A program made the position numbers and the translations under genes. Below the pieces are notes generated by a model, which saw only the letters and a program-made list of their open reading frames with translations, was not told the origin of the DNA and searched no databases. DNA of 64,000 bases from the NCBI RefSeq assembly GCF_000803215.1, contig NZ_JSXC01000034.1:1-64000 (forward strand). The letters run 5' to 3'. This DNA comes from Pectobacterium fontis (lineage in GTDB: Bacteria > Pseudomonadota > Gammaproteobacteria > Enterobacterales > Enterobacteriaceae). Shown here one piece after another: positions 20,292-33,489 of this stretch (position 1 is the first letter of the stretch; each line of letters opens with the position of its first letter).

Positions 20292-20927
20292 TTACTCTTT
20301 GGGGGGCGTCTGTTCGTCTTCTGGTTGCTTATTTTTACGCAGCTTATTCCAGATTTTACTTTCCTGACCGCGCCACAGGCGTTGGATATTGTCGTGGTGA
20401 CGCATCAGTATCAGACACGAGAGCATCGCCACGGGGAAAGTAAACTGTGGTTTGAACCACCAGACATAAAACGGGGCGATGAGCGCGCTAACGATGGCAC
20501 CGAGCGAGGAATAGCCACTCAGTAGCACGGTCAGCAGCCAGGTGCCCGTCATCAGGCCTGTCAAATCCCAGCCGATCGGCGCGATGGCACCAAAAGCGGT
20601 TGCCACACCTTTACCGCCGCGAAAGTGGAAAAACACCGGATAAATATGGCCGAGGCAGGCAGCGATGGCGGTTAACCCGAGATACAGCGGGGGAACACCC
20701 AGCACGTAAGCCACCCAGACAGGCAACATACCTTTCAGGACATCAAACACCAATACGGTTGCCGCAGCAGCCTTGCCGCCAATACGCAATACGTTTGTGG
20801 CTCCGGGATTCCCGGAACCATGTTGACGCGGGTCGGGTAGCCCTGCGATTCTGCAAAACAGAATGGCACTGGAAATAGAGCCACACAGATACGCGATTAA
20901 CATCATACCAAGCGCGGTAACACTCAT
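20292..20927 (-). CDS. plsY: Glycerol-3-phosphate acyltransferase PlsY
   Basis: A 211-residue inner-membrane acyltransferase that uses acyl-phosphate to acylate glycerol-3-phosphate in phospholipid synthesis. The conserved loop [16 protein letters not shown] (about 35-50) and the second glycine-rich motif [13 protein letters not shown] are intact, and about five hydrophobic helices are visible. The frame continues upstream, but the ATG at 20927 (MSVTALGM) gives the family start and length. The C-terminus is a charged tail ([12 protein letters not shown]). It is divergent from folB, as in E. coli. Confidence 0.94.
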   Translation of the reverse strand: MSVTALGMMLIAYLCGSISSAILFCRIAGLPDPRQHGSGNPGATNVLRIGGKAAAATVLVFDVLKGMLPVWVAYVLGVPPLYLGLTAIAACLGHIYPVFFHFRGGKGVATAFGAIAPIGWDLTGLMTGTWLLTVLLSGYSSLGAIVSALIAPFYVWWFKPQFTFPVAMLSCLILMRHHDNIQRLWRGQESKIWNKLRKNKQPEDEQTPPKE

Positions 20928-21034
20928 AACGCCATTCCGTTCAATAAGGGTCGTTTTACTCTTGTCATCTGTGGATAATACGCACATTCCGTCGGAAGTG
21001 GTATCCGACAGCGACAAAAACAGAGAATGGCGTG

Positions 21035-21388
21035 ATGGATATCGTATTTATTGAAGAACTCACTGTAATCACTACGATTGGTGTTTACGACTGGGAACAG
21101 ACGATTCAGCAGAAATTGGTGTTCGATATCGAAATGGGCTGGGACAACCGTCAGGCCGCTGCCAGTGATGATGTGAATGACTGCCTGAGCTATGCCGATG
21201 TCAGCGACGCGGTAATTGCCCATGTAGCAAACCAGCGCTTTGCTTTGGTAGAGCGGGTCGCGGAAGAAGTCGCACACATGCTTATGCAGCGTTTCTCGAT
21301 TCCGTGGCTGCGTATCAAGCTCAGCAAGCCGGGGGCGGTGGCGCAGGCGCGTCAGGTTGGGGTTATTATTGAACGCGGTGCGCGATAA
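21035..21388 (+). CDS. folB: Dihydroneopterin aldolase FolB
   Basis: A 117-residue folate-pathway enzyme that converts 7,8-dihydroneopterin to 6-hydroxymethyl-7,8-dihydropterin. The N-terminus [28 protein letters not shown], the SYADV segment and the C-terminal [20 protein letters not shown] all match the family. A GTG lies one codon upstream; the ATG at 21035 is preferred because it matches E. coli FolB. It is divergent from plsY by about 107 bases and is followed by its own terminator before uppP. Confidence 0.95.
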   Translation: MDIVFIEELTVITTIGVYDWEQTIQQKLVFDIEMGWDNRQAAASDDVNDCLSYADVSDAVIAHVANQRFALVERVAEEVAHMLMQRFSIPWLRIKLSKPGAVAQARQVGVIIERGAR

Positions 21389-21463
21389 GTCTGATTTATC
21401 CGAATAAATTCTGATTTACGTGCAACTAAATCGTAACCTAAATAGTCTATAAGCCAGTTATGT

Positions 21464-21497
21464 AGCGGCTCGCGATAGTACGCAGCCGCTTTTTTAT
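21464..21497 (+). terminator. Terminator of folB
   Basis: AGCGGCT (21464-21470) pairs with AGCCGCT (21484-21490) and is followed directly by a run of T residues, upstream of uppP. Confidence 0.75.
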
Positions 21498-21539
21498 GGG
21501 CTGTATTTTTCGTTTTTTATTAGAGGCAAGGATTTTTAG

Positions 21540-22358
21540 ATGGCTGACCTGCATTCATTGCTAATCGCATTTATTCTTGGCGTGGTCGAAGGACTGACCG
21601 AGTTTTTGCCCGTATCGTCTACGGGGCATATGATTATTGTTGGTCATTGGTTAGGATTTGCTGATGAGAAAGCCAAGACGTTTGAAGTGATCATCCAGCT
21701 TGGATCGATTCTGGCTGTGGTCGTGATGTTCTGGCGTCGTCTCTTTGGTCTGATTGGTATTCACTTCGGTGACGTGCCGCATGAGGGGCATACGGCGGGT
21801 CGGTTGAAGTTGACGCACATCCTGCTGGCGATGATTCCCGCTGTAGTGCTTGGTCTGGTTTTTCATGACGTCATCAAATCGCTGTTTTATCCGCAGAATG
21901 TGATGTATGCGTTGATCGTCGGTGGTTTTCTGTTACTGGCGGCTGAATGGCTCAAACCTAAAAAGCCGCGTGCTGTCGGGCTGGATGACATTACGCATCG
22001 TCAGGCGTTTATGATTGGTTGTTTCCAATGCCTGGCGCTGTGGCCTGGCTTTTCACGTTCAGGGGCGACCATTTCCGGCGGGATGCTGATGGGCGTCAGC
22101 CGCTATGCCGCTTCTGAGTTCTCTTTTATTCTGGCGGTTCCCATGATGATGGGCGCGACGGTTCTGGATCTGTATAAAAGCTGGCATTTCCTGTCGCTGG
22201 CTGATGTGCCGATGTTTGCCGTGGGCTTTGTGACGGCGTTTATCGTGGCGCTGATTGCGATTAAAACCTTCCTGAAAGTCATTAAACGCATCTCGTTTGT
22301 CCCCTTCGCGATTTACCGTTTTATCGTCGCGGGCGTGGTTTACCTGGTGTTTATGTAA
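21540..22358 (+). CDS. uppP: Undecaprenyl-diphosphatase UppP (BacA)
   Basis: A 272-residue multi-pass inner-membrane phosphatase that recycles undecaprenyl pyrophosphate to the lipid carrier for cell-wall synthesis and gives bacitracin resistance. The catalytic motifs [15 protein letters not shown] (about 17-31) and [14 protein letters not shown] (about 168-181) are both intact. About eight hydrophobic segments are visible. The gene has its own upstream terminator from folB and ends at a strong hairpin shared with the convergent cca. Confidence 0.96.
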   Translation: MADLHSLLIAFILGVVEGLTEFLPVSSTGHMIIVGHWLGFADEKAKTFEVIIQLGSILAVVVMFWRRLFGLIGIHFGDVPHEGHTAGRLKLTHILLAMIPAVVLGLVFHDVIKSLFYPQNVMYALIVGGFLLLAAEWLKPKKPRAVGLDDITHRQAFMIGCFQCLALWPGFSRSGATISGGMLMGVSRYAASEFSFILAVPMMMGATVLDLYKSWHFLSLADVPMFAVGFVTAFIVALIAIKTFLKVIKRISFVPFAIYRFIVAGVVYLVFM

Positions 22359-22380
22359 GGTGAGATATACCGCTTGATTG

Positions 22381-22411
22381 CACAGAGGCCACGCGAATGC
22401 GTGGCCTCTGT
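22381..22411. terminator. Terminator between uppP and cca
   Basis: A perfect 13-base stem: CACAGAGGCCACG at 22381-22393 pairs with CGTGGCCTCTGTG at 22399-22411 around a short loop. It lies between the convergent stops of uppP and cca. Confidence 0.8.
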
Positions 22412-22414
22412 GTT

Positions 22415-23653
22415 TCAGGATGATACCTCTGGCTGTTGGGCTTTCCAGTCTGCCAGTGCATGAATGCGGCGACGTGTGAGTTCATTGCGTACGTCAATGC
22501 CCTTAAAACCGTCGGCGACGACATCTGCGCTGCTGACCAGACTGGCAACGCGGAAGGCTTCGCGCAGATAGTCACCTTGTGGATAAGGGTTATTTTCAAA
22601 GCCTTCCCGTCCTCGGGCATCGGCCTCGCTAGTCAGTGCTAGCTGCTCCAGACGCTGTGGCTTACGCCAGACGTCAATCGCATCAAATAACTTCAGCAGG
22701 GTCTTGGGTTGCAGCACCTGCACGGTATGCACCAGATCGTGGTATTCCGCCACCAGCTTAGCCAGATCGCGGATTGGGTTAGGCACGCGCAGACGCTGAC
22801 ACAGGGCTTCTACCAGTTTAACGCCCGCCGGACCGTGCCCGTGGTGTCGTGGCCACAGTTCGGGGGGCGTCAGCCCTTTCCCTAAATCGTGGCACAGTGT
22901 AGCGAAACGCACATCAATCTCAGGGCTGAGACGAGCCGCCATTGCCACTGTCATCATAGTATGAATGCCGGTATCAATTTCCGGGTGCCATTTGGCGGGG
23001 GCTGGTACGCCATAGAGATTGTCTAGCTCAGGAAACAGCACGGCCAGCGCGCCGCAGTCACGCAACACCTGAAAATAAACATCTGGCGATGACGTGCCGA
23101 GCGCTTTTTCCGTCTCTTTCCAGACGCGCTCTGGCGTCAGGTAGGCCAGTTCGCCCTCATGCGCCATTTTTTGCATCAACGTCATGGTTTCCTCCGCAAT
23201 CTGGAAACCGAGGTGGGCAAAACGCGCGGCAAAACGGGCGACGCGTAGCACCCGCAGTGGATCTTCGCTGAACGCATCGGAGACGTGACGCAGTAGGCGA
23301 TTATCGAGGTCGCGCTGGCCGTGATAAGGATCGATGAGGTCGCCGTGATCGGTACGGGCAATCGCATTGATGGTTAAATCGCGGCGCAGCAGATCCTGCT
23401 CTAATGTCACATCCGGTTCGGCATGACAGACAAAACCCGTATAGCCTGTGCCGGATTTACGTTCGGTACGTGCGAGAGCGTACTCATCGCGACTAACGGG
23501 GTGTAAAAAGACGGGAAAATCCTTTCCAACCTGCTGGTAGCCCTGCGCAAGCAAATCTTCCGGCGTCGCGCCGACGACCACCCAATCTTTCTCAGTGACG
23601 GGTAAACTCAGCAGGCTGTCCCGAACAGCGCCGCCGACAAGGTAAATCTTCAA
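22415..23653 (-). CDS. cca: Multifunctional CCA-adding tRNA nucleotidyltransferase
   Basis: A 412-residue class II CCA-adding enzyme that builds or repairs the 3' CCA end of tRNA, with a C-terminal HD phosphohydrolase domain. [12 protein letters not shown] (4-15) begins the nucleotidyltransferase fold. The metal-binding pair is E21-K22-D23 rather than Asp-x-Asp. [10 protein letters not shown] and [16 protein letters not shown] follow. The HD motif CHDLGKG lies near residues 254-260. Length equals E. coli Cca. A hairpin lies between it and the upstream ygiM-like gene, so it is probably transcribed separately. Confidence 0.96.
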   Translation of the reverse strand: MKIYLVGGAVRDSLLSLPVTEKDWVVVGATPEDLLAQGYQQVGKDFPVFLHPVSRDEYALARTERKSGTGYTGFVCHAEPDVTLEQDLLRRDLTINAIARTDHGDLIDPYHGQRDLDNRLLRHVSDAFSEDPLRVLRVARFAARFAHLGFQIAEETMTLMQKMAHEGELAYLTPERVWKETEKALGTSSPDVYFQVLRDCGALAVLFPELDNLYGVPAPAKWHPEIDTGIHTMMTVAMAARLSPEIDVRFATLCHDLGKGLTPPELWPRHHGHGPAGVKLVEALCQRLRVPNPIRDLAKLVAEYHDLVHTVQVLQPKTLLKLFDAIDVWRKPQRLEQLALTSEADARGREGFENNPYPQGDYLREAFRVASLVSSADVVADGFKGIDVRNELTRRRIHALADWKAQQPEVSS

Positions 23654-23726
23654 CGTCGGGCTCCTGAATAAATAACCAATGCTTCACCACATACTACCAT
23701 CTTTACGCTGCTATGTTGGCTTCAGA

Positions 23727-23752
23727 GCAAAATGCCTGCAAAAGCAGGCATT
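23727..23752 (-). terminator. Terminator of the ygiM-like gene
   Basis: AATGCCTGC, loop AAAA, GCAGGCATT forms a perfect 9-bp stem just beyond the minus-strand stop at 23760, followed on that strand by TTTG. Confidence 0.7.
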
Positions 23753-23759
23753 GGGTCAA

Positions 23760-24380
23760 TTAGCTCATCCAGCGGTCATTTTTCTTTTTGCGAGGGATGA
23801 TGTGCGGCAACAGCAGGCCCAGCAGTAAGCCTATGCCAGCCACACCGCCACCATACATAAACCACTGTAGAATGATGGTGCGCTGCTTATCATCAAGCTG
23901 GACATTCGCTGCGCTGACTTTCTTCTGCGCAACGATAAGCTGATTTTTCAGATCCTGATTTTCCTGACGTAAACCGCTGATAATGTTATCGCTGGCAGCC
24001 ACTTTCTGCTGCATTTCCGCGGTACGCTGGTTCCAGGTCTGATCGATATTATTCAGTTTGTCAGTCAGGTCTTTGACCTGTTTTTCCAGTTCTGGCACCC
24101 GCGTGCGCAGGCTTGGCGTATTGCTCAACTGGTCGAGCGGGATCCAGGTGGTGCGATTTTTATCGTCACGGATCTGCGCATAGCCCGCGTTTTCATTAAC
24201 GCTGAGTAACGTGACCTCTGTACCCGCATTCACGGTGCCGACGATACGATATTGATTGCCCGGGCCGCTGTGGACATACGTCAATAACTCATCGGAAATA
24301 TAGCGTTTTTCTTCCGCCTGTGCGGTCCAACTCAGCGTGAGAGAAAATAAAGTAAAACAGAGTAAGCCTAATTTCTGCAT
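23760..24380 (-). CDS. ygiM: SH3-domain envelope protein of the YgiM/TIGR04211 family
   Basis: A 206-residue protein with a signal peptide (1-22, ending AQA) and a bacterial SH3 domain at about 25-90 (RYISDELLTYVHSGPGNQYR and GYAQIRDDKNRTTWIPL). A coiled-coil follows at about 95-165, then one C-terminal membrane helix (about 170-192) and a basic tail. It is probably anchored in the inner membrane with the SH3 part in the periplasm, perhaps near peptidoglycan. Its function is not established. It is divergent from ygiF, as in E. coli. Confidence 0.9.
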   Translation of the reverse strand: MQKLGLLCFTLFSLTLSWTAQAEEKRYISDELLTYVHSGPGNQYRIVGTVNAGTEVTLLSVNENAGYAQIRDDKNRTTWIPLDQLSNTPSLRTRVPELEKQVKDLTDKLNNIDQTWNQRTAEMQQKVAASDNIISGLRQENQDLKNQLIVAQKKVSAANVQLDDKQRTIILQWFMYGGGVAGIGLLLGLLLPHIIPRKKKNDRWMS

Positions 24381-24464
24381 AAGATCATCATGTTGCGTTA
24401 ATGGTGGTCTGATAGTAGAGGCTTAAGTCTGACGAGGCAACGTATAAACCGAAATGAGAACAGT

Positions 24465-24526
24465 CTTAGAACCTAGCCATTAGGGCTATTTCACACCAAT
24501 AATGCTTACTGGGACAGGTTCTTAGA
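24465..24526 (+). repeat. AGAACCT repeat, short form
   Basis: A 62-bp segment between the divergent ygiM and ygiF genes that starts CTTAGAACCTAG and ends CAGGTTCTTAG, so its ends are inverted. Its first 26 bases closely match 35470-35495. It is probably a degenerate or deleted member of a repeat family. Confidence 0.55.
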
Positions 24527-24667
24527 AGGCAAGGCGATGACCGGTTTGCATAAGAAATGCGCGCTTGCTCGCAGGCGAAAAAGAGTGTGTGCAGTAAGAG
24601 TAGTAAGGTGAAGTAAAATGTTATTTACTGACACGATAATGAACGCGGTCTTGGTATTGTGAATGCT

Positions 24668-26005
24668 ATGAGTGAAGAAATTGAACTGAAGTTTATTGTT
24701 CATCCCGACAGCGTTGAATCGCTGCTGACGCAACTGGCTGAATGGGAAAGCGATTACAGCCAGTATGAGCACATGCGTGCCCAGCGTCTGAGCAATATTT
24801 ATTATGAGACGGCGGATAATTATCTGCGTCGCAATGGTATTGGCCTGCGTATTCGTGGCGAGAATGAGCGCTACGAAATGACGGCAAAAACAGCCGGTCA
24901 GGTGATTGGCGGGTTGCATCAACACCCTGAATATAATGTTGCGCTGGAGAAAGCTGAACTGGATCTCAGCCAGTTTCCGGCGGAAATCTGGCCGGAAGGC
25001 TGTGATGTTGAGGCGCTGCAAGCGTCGCTCAATCCGCTGTTTAGTACCGATTTTACGCGTGAAAAGTGGGTGTTTACTTACTATCAAAGCGTGATTGAGG
25101 TTGCGTTAGATCGCGGTGAAATTCGTGCGGGCGAGCTGAGTGAGCCGCTGTGCGAACTGGAGATGGAGCTTAAGCTGGGGCAGACCACTCATCTGCTGGA
25201 ATTGGCAAAGGACATCGCGGAGTTTGGCGGTATGCGGCAGGGCAGTCTCAGTAAGGCGGCACGCGGATACCATCTGGCTAAAGGCAACCCGGTTCGCGAA
25301 TGTCTTCCTCTCAATAGGTTGGTTGTCGATCCCAAAACCACTATCGATCAGGCTATCCGTGCGGCGCTGGAACTGGCGCTGAGCCACTGGCAGTACCACG
25401 AAGAACTGTGGGTCAGAGGGGATGCCTCCGCCCGTGACGCGTTGCCACAGGCCAGCGCGTTGATGCGCGAAATGCTGGTGCTGGTGGGCGGCGTCGTGCT
25501 ACGCAAAGTCACCACGCTGTTCCGCTCTGCACTCGCGACGTTGGAGGCTCGCCTACAAGATCCCGATGGTGCGAAAGTCTGTTACCGCGCTGACTACCTG
25601 CAAAGTAAGTTAGTACTAACTGCCTGGCTGGTCGAGTCTGGCTGGCGGGATCATATGGATAATAAAGATCGGATTAAGCTACAAGGATCGTTCAAACGCT
25701 TTGCCGACATAATGCTAAGCCGTAGCACTGCCGATCTGAAAAGCGCTTTTGCTGCTAAATTGACGGAAACACAGTACGAACAGCAAATCCCTCGTCTGCA
25801 ACGTAATATCTGCGCTTTCCTTCTCTTATCTGGCGCATATCCGGCGGAGCAGGTAGACGCCTACATTGAACGCTGGCAGGCGTTACTCCAGGAAATTGAA
25901 CGGCTCGCCGCCGGGAAGGCGCCTTCCGTGTATCTGGAAGCCTACCGTAAAGAGGTTCTGACCTTGCCCCCATTCTGGTTACATAGCGGTGGGCAGTCAC
26001 AGTAA
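24668..26005 (+). CDS. ygiF: Inorganic triphosphatase YgiF (CYTH-CHAD)
   Basis: A 445-residue protein with an N-terminal CYTH (triphosphate tunnel) domain, about 1-200, and a C-terminal CHAD domain, about 220-440, the latter associated with polyphosphate binding. The ExExK motif is the EIELKF near the start. The ATG at 24668 (MSEEIELKF) is preferred over a GTG three codons upstream because it matches the E. coli protein. E. coli YgiF hydrolyses inorganic triphosphate. It precedes glnE by 52 bases, and the two are likely cotranscribed. Confidence 0.92.
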   Translation: MSEEIELKFIVHPDSVESLLTQLAEWESDYSQYEHMRAQRLSNIYYETADNYLRRNGIGLRIRGENERYEMTAKTAGQVIGGLHQHPEYNVALEKAELDLSQFPAEIWPEGCDVEALQASLNPLFSTDFTREKWVFTYYQSVIEVALDRGEIRAGELSEPLCELEMELKLGQTTHLLELAKDIAEFGGMRQGSLSKAARGYHLAKGNPVRECLPLNRLVVDPKTTIDQAIRAALELALSHWQYHEELWVRGDASARDALPQASALMREMLVLVGGVVLRKVTTLFRSALATLEARLQDPDGAKVCYRADYLQSKLVLTAWLVESGWRDHMDNKDRIKLQGSFKRFADIMLSRSTADLKSAFAAKLTETQYEQQIPRLQRNICAFLLLSGAYPAEQVDAYIERWQALLQEIERLAAGKAPSVYLEAYRKEVLTLPPFWLHSGGQSQ

Positions 26006-26057
26006 CCGTTAACTGCCGCTTGTCAGTGAGGATAGGCGGCGCATCAAGGGAACCCCC

Positions 26058-28943
26058 ATGTCGATACTGCCTTTGCCTGCTTTACCTGCGCTTCTGACGG
26101 AACATTCTCAACGTGCGCTTGCGCGTTTACGGGAAGCCGCACCTGACGAACCGATAACAGACAGCGACGCCGCGGTTGTGGCATTGAGCGATTTTGTCAG
26201 CGATGCGCTTGCGCTGCACCCTGACTGGTGGCAAGGGATTCATCAGCAACCGCCGCAGCCTGAAGAGTGGCAGCACTACGGCGACTGGTTGAATAACGCG
26301 TTGGCCGATGTTAACGATGAAAATGCGTTGATGGCGGCGCTGCGTCGGTTTCGTCGCCAGATGCTGACGCGAATTGCGTGGTCGCAGGCGCTGCAAACCA
26401 GCACGACGGAACACACGCTGCGCCAACTCAGCGAACTGGCCGAGGTGGTGATTGTCGCAGCCAGAAGCTGGCTATATCAGGCCTGTTGCCGCGAGTGGGG
26501 AACGCCTTGCAATGCGCAGGGCGTGGCTCAGCCGCTGCTGATTCTTGGCATGGGGAAATTAGGTGGGGGGGAGCTTAACTTCTCTTCGGATATCGACCTG
26601 ATCTTCGTCTATCCCGAAAATGGCCACACGCAAGGTGGACGGCGTGAATTGGATAACGCGCAGTTCTTCACGCGGCTAGGGCAGCGTCTCATTAAAGTGC
26701 TGGATCAGCCGACCGTCGATGGTTTTGTTTACCGTGTGGATATGCGGTTACGCCCCTTTGGTGACAGTGGGCCACTGGTGCTCAGTTTTGCCGCGATGGA
26801 AGATTATTATCAGGAACAGGGTCGTGACTGGGAACGTTACGCGATGGTCAAGGCGCGCCTGATGGGCGGCATGGATGATGTCTACAGCCAGGAACTGCGC
26901 AGTACGCTGAAGCCTTTCGTCTTCCGTCGTTATATTGATTTCAGCGTGATCCAGTCATTGCGCAATATGAAAGGCATGATTGCTCGTGAAGTGCGCCGAC
27001 GGGATCTACGCAACAACATCAAGCTGGGAGCGGGCGGGATCCGTGAGATCGAATTTATCACGCAGGTTTTCCAACTGATTCGTGGTGGGCGTGAACCGGG
27101 ATTACAAGGGCGCTCGCTGCTCCCGACGCTTCAGCATGTTGGAACCCTGGGGCTATTGACCCCGCAGCAGGTGCTCGATCTCAGTCACGCTTATCTGTTC
27201 CTGCGTCGTCTGGAGAACCTGTTGCAGGCCATTGCCGATGAGCAGACCCAAACGCTGCCGGGCGATGAACTGAACCAGCAACGGCTGGCATGGGGAATGG
27301 GGTTCGACAATTGGGACGCGCTACAATCCATGTTGTCACAGCATATGCAGGCGGTGCGCCACGTATTTGATGACCTGATTGGCGACGATGCGCCAGACAA
27401 TAATGATATCCCCGAACATAGCAGCTATAGCAGCCTGTGGCAGGACATGTTGGATGACGGCGATCTGGCTCCGTTGACGCCACATCTGACGGAAACCGTG
27501 CGTGAAAATCTGATGAAGGCGATTGTCGCGTTCCGTCACGATGTGGCGAAACGCACGATAGGGCCACGCGGGCGGGATGTGCTGGATCAACTGATGCCGT
27601 GTTTACTGGCGGAGGTTTGCGCTCGACAGGAAGCCGATACGGTACTGTCTCGGTTGACGCCGTTGCTGCTGGGTATCGTCACTCGTACCACCTATCTTGA
27701 ATTGTTGCTTGAGTCCCGTGGGGCGCTTGCCCAGTTGATTCGACTGTGTGCGGCTTCGCCGATGGTTGCCAGCCAACTGGCGCGCTATCCCCTTTTGCTG
27801 GATGAACTGCTCGATGCATCCACGTTGTATCAGCCGACGGCACCGGGTGCATATGCCGATGAGTTACGTCAGTATTTAATGCGCGTTCCTGAGGACGATG
27901 AAGAACAGCAGTTGGAAGCGGTTCGTCAGTTCAAGCAATCACAGCAGTTGCGTATTGCGGCCGGGGATATCGGTGGCGTACTGCCCGTGATGAAAGTGAG
28001 CGATCACTTAACGTATTTGGCAGAAGCGATTATTGCCGCAGTGGTTCAGCAGGCGTGGGGGCTGATGGTCGCGCGTTACGGTCAGCCATCCCATTTGCAG
28101 CATCGTGAAGGCCGTGGGTTTGCCGTGATTGCCTATGGCAAGCTTGGGGGCTGGGAACTGGGATATAGCTCCGATCTGGATTTGGTGTTCTTGCTGGATT
28201 GTCCACCGGATGTGATGACGGATGGCGAACGCAGCATTGATGGTCGCCAGTTTTATCTGCGCCTTGCACAGCGTGTCATGCATCTGTTTAGCACCCGCAC
28301 ATCATCCGGTATTTTGTATGAAGTGGATGCTCGTCTGCGGCCATCGGGCGCGGCCGGCATGCTGGTGAGCACCGTGGAAGCGTTTGATGACTATCAGCGC
28401 AATGAAGCATGGACATGGGAGCATCAGGCGCTGGTGCGTGCGCGTATGGTGTACGGCGAAAACGGCGTGCAGCAGACATTCGAGGCTATCCGCCGCCGCA
28501 TTTTGTGTGCAGCGCGTGATGCAGACACCCTGCGAACCGAAGTGCGCGAGATGCGGGAAAAAATGCGCCAGCATTTGGGGAACAAGGATAAAACACGCTT
28601 CGACATCAAAACAGATGCGGGCGGCATTACGGATATCGAATTTATCGCTCAGTATCTGGTTCTGCGTTACGCCGCTCAGGAACCGCGTTTGACCCGCTGG
28701 TCAGACAATGTGCGTATTCTGGAACTGATGGCGCAGTATGGCGTGATGGAAGAGAGCGAAGCCAACGCGCTCAAGCTGGCTTACGTCACGATGCGTAATG
28801 AGCTACACCATCTGGCATTGCAGGAACACTCCGGGCGAGTCAGTCAGGATCGGTTTGTGGCGGAACGAGAGCAGGTGCGGGTGAGTTGGAATAAATGGCT
28901 GGTGGGAGAGTCCGTTCTCCCTTGTTATATCGACAAGGCGTGA
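26058..28943 (+). CDS. glnE: Bifunctional glutamine synthetase adenylyltransferase/deadenylase GlnE
   Basis: A 961-residue enzyme that adenylylates or deadenylylates glutamine synthetase in response to PII. It contains two nucleotidyltransferase domains. The N-terminal deadenylylase has [20 protein letters not shown] near residue 169-188. The C-terminal adenylylase has [20 protein letters not shown] near 693-712. Both DxD metal sites are intact, and a helical PII-interacting region lies between them. Length is close to E. coli GlnE (946). The order ygiF-glnE-hldE matches E. coli. Confidence 0.97.
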   Translation: MSILPLPALPALLTEHSQRALARLREAAPDEPITDSDAAVVALSDFVSDALALHPDWWQGIHQQPPQPEEWQHYGDWLNNALADVNDENALMAALRRFRRQMLTRIAWSQALQTSTTEHTLRQLSELAEVVIVAARSWLYQACCREWGTPCNAQGVAQPLLILGMGKLGGGELNFSSDIDLIFVYPENGHTQGGRRELDNAQFFTRLGQRLIKVLDQPTVDGFVYRVDMRLRPFGDSGPLVLSFAAMEDYYQEQGRDWERYAMVKARLMGGMDDVYSQELRSTLKPFVFRRYIDFSVIQSLRNMKGMIAREVRRRDLRNNIKLGAGGIREIEFITQVFQLIRGGREPGLQGRSLLPTLQHVGTLGLLTPQQVLDLSHAYLFLRRLENLLQAIADEQTQTLPGDELNQQRLAWGMGFDNWDALQSMLSQHMQAVRHVFDDLIGDDAPDNNDIPEHSSYSSLWQDMLDDGDLAPLTPHLTETVRENLMKAIVAFRHDVAKRTIGPRGRDVLDQLMPCLLAEVCARQEADTVLSRLTPLLLGIVTRTTYLELLLESRGALAQLIRLCAASPMVASQLARYPLLLDELLDASTLYQPTAPGAYADELRQYLMRVPEDDEEQQLEAVRQFKQSQQLRIAAGDIGGVLPVMKVSDHLTYLAEAIIAAVVQQAWGLMVARYGQPSHLQHREGRGFAVIAYGKLGGWELGYSSDLDLVFLLDCPPDVMTDGERSIDGRQFYLRLAQRVMHLFSTRTSSGILYEVDARLRPSGAAGMLVSTVEAFDDYQRNEAWTWEHQALVRARMVYGENGVQQTFEAIRRRILCAARDADTLRTEVREMREKMRQHLGNKDKTRFDIKTDAGGITDIEFIAQYLVLRYAAQEPRLTRWSDNVRILELMAQYGVMEESEANALKLAYVTMRNELHHLALQEHSGRVSQDRFVAEREQVRVSWNKWLVGESVLPCYIDKA

Positions 28944-29042
28944 TGTGATAAATGCCGCGTCGTGGTGACGCGGCGGTGACGTGTAATAATCGTGCCTATG
29001 ATATTATTACGCGCATTATGCGAAATAAGCCTGGAGTAGAGG

Positions 29043-30479
29043 ATGAAAGTGACGCTGCCTGATTTCCGTCAAGCGGGTGTGTTAGTGGTGGGTGATGTCA
29101 TGCTGGATCGTTACTGGTATGGGCCAACCAGCCGAATTTCACCAGAGGCACCCGTACCCGTCGTCAAGGTGGATACGATCGAAGAGCGGCCTGGTGGCGC
29201 AGCGAACGTCGCGATGAATATCGCCGCGCTGGGTGCGGGGGCGCGGCTGGTGGGGCTAACGGGGATCGATGATGCCGCTCGCGCGCTGAATGCCAAACTT
29301 GGCGAAGTGAATGTGAAGTGTGACTTTGTTTCTGTCCCTACGCACCCGACGATTACCAAGCTGCGCGTGCTGTCGCGCAATCAGCAACTGATTCGGTTGG
29401 ATTTCGAAGAAGGTTTTGAGGGCATTGATCCTCAGCCGATTATCGAACGCATTCAACTGGCGTTGCCGAAGATTGGCGCATTGGTGTTATCTGATTATGC
29501 GAAAGGCGCATTAGCGCATGTGCAGACCATGATTCAGACGGCAAAAGCGGCGGGTGTGCCGGTGCTGATCGACCCGAAAGGCACGGATTTTTCTCGCTAC
29601 CGCGGTGCGACGTTGCTGACGCCAAATCTGTCTGAATTTGAAGCTGTAGCAGGGCGCTGCAAAACGGAAGAAGAGTTAGTTGAACGTGGAATGCAACTAG
29701 TCGCGGATTACGACCTGTCTGCGTTGTTGATCACCCGTTCTGAACAAGGGATGACGCTGCTGCAACCGGGTAAAACGCCGCTGCATTTGCCGACGCAGGC
29801 GCAAGAAGTGTATGACGTCACCGGTGCTGGCGATACGGTGATTGGCGTGTTGGCTGCTGCGCTGGCGGCAGGTAACCCGCTGGAAGAAGCCTGTTTCCTG
29901 GCAAATGCCGCCGCAGGCGTCGTCGTTGGCAAGCTAGGTACGTCAACGGTTACGCCGATTGAACTGGAAAATGCGATCCGTGGCCGCGCCGACACCGGGT
30001 TTGGCGTGATGACCGAAGCACAACTGAAGCAGGCGGTTGAACTGGCGCGTCAGCGGGGCGAAAAGATTGTCATGACCAACGGTTGCTTCGATATTCTGCA
30101 TGCCGGACATGTGTCTTATCTGGCAAATGCTCGCAAACTTGGCGATCGGTTAATCGTTGCGGTAAACAGTGATGCCTCCACCCAGCGTCTGAAGGGGCCG
30201 ACGCGGCCGGTCAACCCGCTGCCGCAACGGATGATTGTGCTGGGAGCGCTGGAAGCTGTTGATTGGGTCGTGCCGTTTGAGGAAGATACGCCGCAGCGCC
30301 TGATTGCCGGCATTCTGCCGGATATTCTGGTGAAAGGCGGAGACTACCAGCCACACCAAATCGCCGGTAGTGAAGAGGTGTGGGCTAACGGCGGTGAAGT
30401 GAAAGTTCTGAACTTTGAGGACGGCTGTTCCACGACGAACATCATCAACACGATTAAAGCAAGCACGTCTGAGTCGTAA
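29043..30479 (+). CDS. hldE: Bifunctional heptose kinase/adenylyltransferase HldE
   Basis: A 478-residue bifunctional enzyme of LPS-core precursor synthesis. The N-terminal ribokinase-like domain (about 1-320) phosphorylates D-glycero-beta-D-manno-heptose 7-phosphate and ends in the [11 protein letters not shown] motif (about 259-269). The C-terminal cytidylyltransferase-like domain (about 340-478) has [15 protein letters not shown] and adenylylates the heptose 1-phosphate. The gene follows glnE after 99 bases. The next gene is ligA, an arrangement not found in E. coli. Confidence 0.97.
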   Translation: MKVTLPDFRQAGVLVVGDVMLDRYWYGPTSRISPEAPVPVVKVDTIEERPGGAANVAMNIAALGAGARLVGLTGIDDAARALNAKLGEVNVKCDFVSVPTHPTITKLRVLSRNQQLIRLDFEEGFEGIDPQPIIERIQLALPKIGALVLSDYAKGALAHVQTMIQTAKAAGVPVLIDPKGTDFSRYRGATLLTPNLSEFEAVAGRCKTEEELVERGMQLVADYDLSALLITRSEQGMTLLQPGKTPLHLPTQAQEVYDVTGAGDTVIGVLAAALAAGNPLEEACFLANAAAGVVVGKLGTSTVTPIELENAIRGRADTGFGVMTEAQLKQAVELARQRGEKIVMTNGCFDILHAGHVSYLANARKLGDRLIVAVNSDASTQRLKGPTRPVNPLPQRMIVLGALEAVDWVVPFEEDTPQRLIAGILPDILVKGGDYQPHQIAGSEEVWANGGEVKVLNFEDGCSTTNIINTIKASTSES

Positions 30480-30580
30480 CATAACTGACTGACGGCGCTC
30501 GTATAATCCTGACGCCGTTCAGGCCGCACGCTAATGATCCTCGCCTTGTTCATCACGGGCGAGAATCATAACAATCATGA

Positions 30581-32668
<2,088 letters not shown>

Positions 32669-32671
32669 GCG

Positions 32672-32893
32672 GTGGAAAAAGCAGACCTGATAGACATTGC
32701 CACGATGCCGATGCCTTTTGGTAAATACAAAGGGCGAGTGCTGATTGATTTGCCGGAAGAGTACCTGTTGTGGTTTTCCCGCAAGGATGAATTTCCTCAG
32801 GGTCGCTTAGGGGAATTGATGCAAATTACGCTGGCAATCAAGATTGAGGGTCTGCAAGGGTTAGTCACACCGCTGAAGCGACCACGAGTCTGA
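32672..32893 (+). CDS. ypeB: DUF3820 family protein YpeB
   Basis: A 73-residue DUF3820 protein. The core MPFGKYKGRVLIDLPEEYLL is the family signature. It starts with GTG three bases after the ligA stop, and E. coli ypeB also follows ligA, so it is a conserved two-gene unit. The family is of unknown function, with some members described as virulence-related regulators. It is a small cytoplasmic protein with no signal peptide. Confidence 0.88.
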   Translation: MEKADLIDIATMPMPFGKYKGRVLIDLPEEYLLWFSRKDEFPQGRLGELMQITLAIKIEGLQGLVTPLKRPRV

Positions 32894-32956
32894 CGTATCC
32901 TTTCCTGCGAACCCCGTCATGAAAAAGGTCGCTTCAATCAAGCGAATGCTGTTCAC

Positions 32957-33044
32957 TTAAGCATGGATTTAGGGGGAAACACGGTGATGAGGTTCCCGCA
33001 GGGATGCCTCACACCGTGGTAGCCCCCGGTATCTCGATCCTTAA
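32957..33044. repeat. Intergenic hairpin repeat, copy B
   Basis: Second copy of the element at 7737-7823, with the same TTAAG/CTTAA ends and central hairpin (CACGGTGATGAGG with CCTCACACCGTGG). Differences between the arms of the two copies partly compensate. It again lies between convergent genes, ypeB and the FlxA-like gene. Confidence 0.75.
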
Positions 33045-33109
33045 ACGATCGGTATTACTTCAATCAAGCGACCTTTTACGTTTACTGGCTGCCTCATCCC
33101 TGACGCAAA

Positions 33110-33466
33110 CTAGACGTAGATATTAATCTGGTTGTCTGCTGTCGGACGATTAACGCCTTCCTGTTTAGCACTTTGATACGAAGAGGTGGTATCAGACTGC
33201 TGTTCTGATTTTTCACTCTGCAAGCGGGCAATTTGTGCCTGTAACGCCTGGATCTGCGCTTGAATTGCCTGCTGTTGTTGTTCGATCAGTTTACGTTCTT
33301 CATCGCTTTCTGCGTTGGAAGCAGATTCGGTCAGTTTGCTTACCTGCTTGGTGAGCGCCTGAACCTGTTTGGTTAGCTGCGCAATCTGTTGCTCTGCGGT
33401 GCTGCTGCTTTTACTGCTGCTTGCCGTTGTTGTCGATATGCTAATACTACTGATTGTGTTTGACAT
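33110..33466 (-). CDS. FlxA-like coiled-coil protein
   Basis: A 118-residue FlxA-family protein. From the chosen start it has a Ser/Thr-rich N-terminus (1-28), a long Gln-rich coiled-coil (about 29-95, with repeats of AQIQALQAQIARLQ type) and a short polar tail ending NIYV. The frame runs 57 codons further upstream through a repeat element, but the ATG at 33466 has an excellent TGGAGGG ribosome binding site. In E. coli, flxA is a sigma-28-dependent gene of unknown function. The adjacent Aer-type receptor supports a motility context. Confidence 0.8.
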   Translation of the reverse strand: MSNTISSISISTTTASSSKSSSTAEQQIAQLTKQVQALTKQVSKLTESASNAESDEERKLIEQQQQAIQAQIQALQAQIARLQSEKSEQQSDTTSSYQSAKQEGVNRPTADNQINIYV

Positions 33467-33489
33467 TTTCCCTCCAGAAAAGATGCCGA

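Noticed and set aside
28955-28973. Hairpin after glnE as a terminator
   Set aside because: CCGCGTC/GACGCGG pairs, but there is no T-run and hldE follows closely on the same strand.
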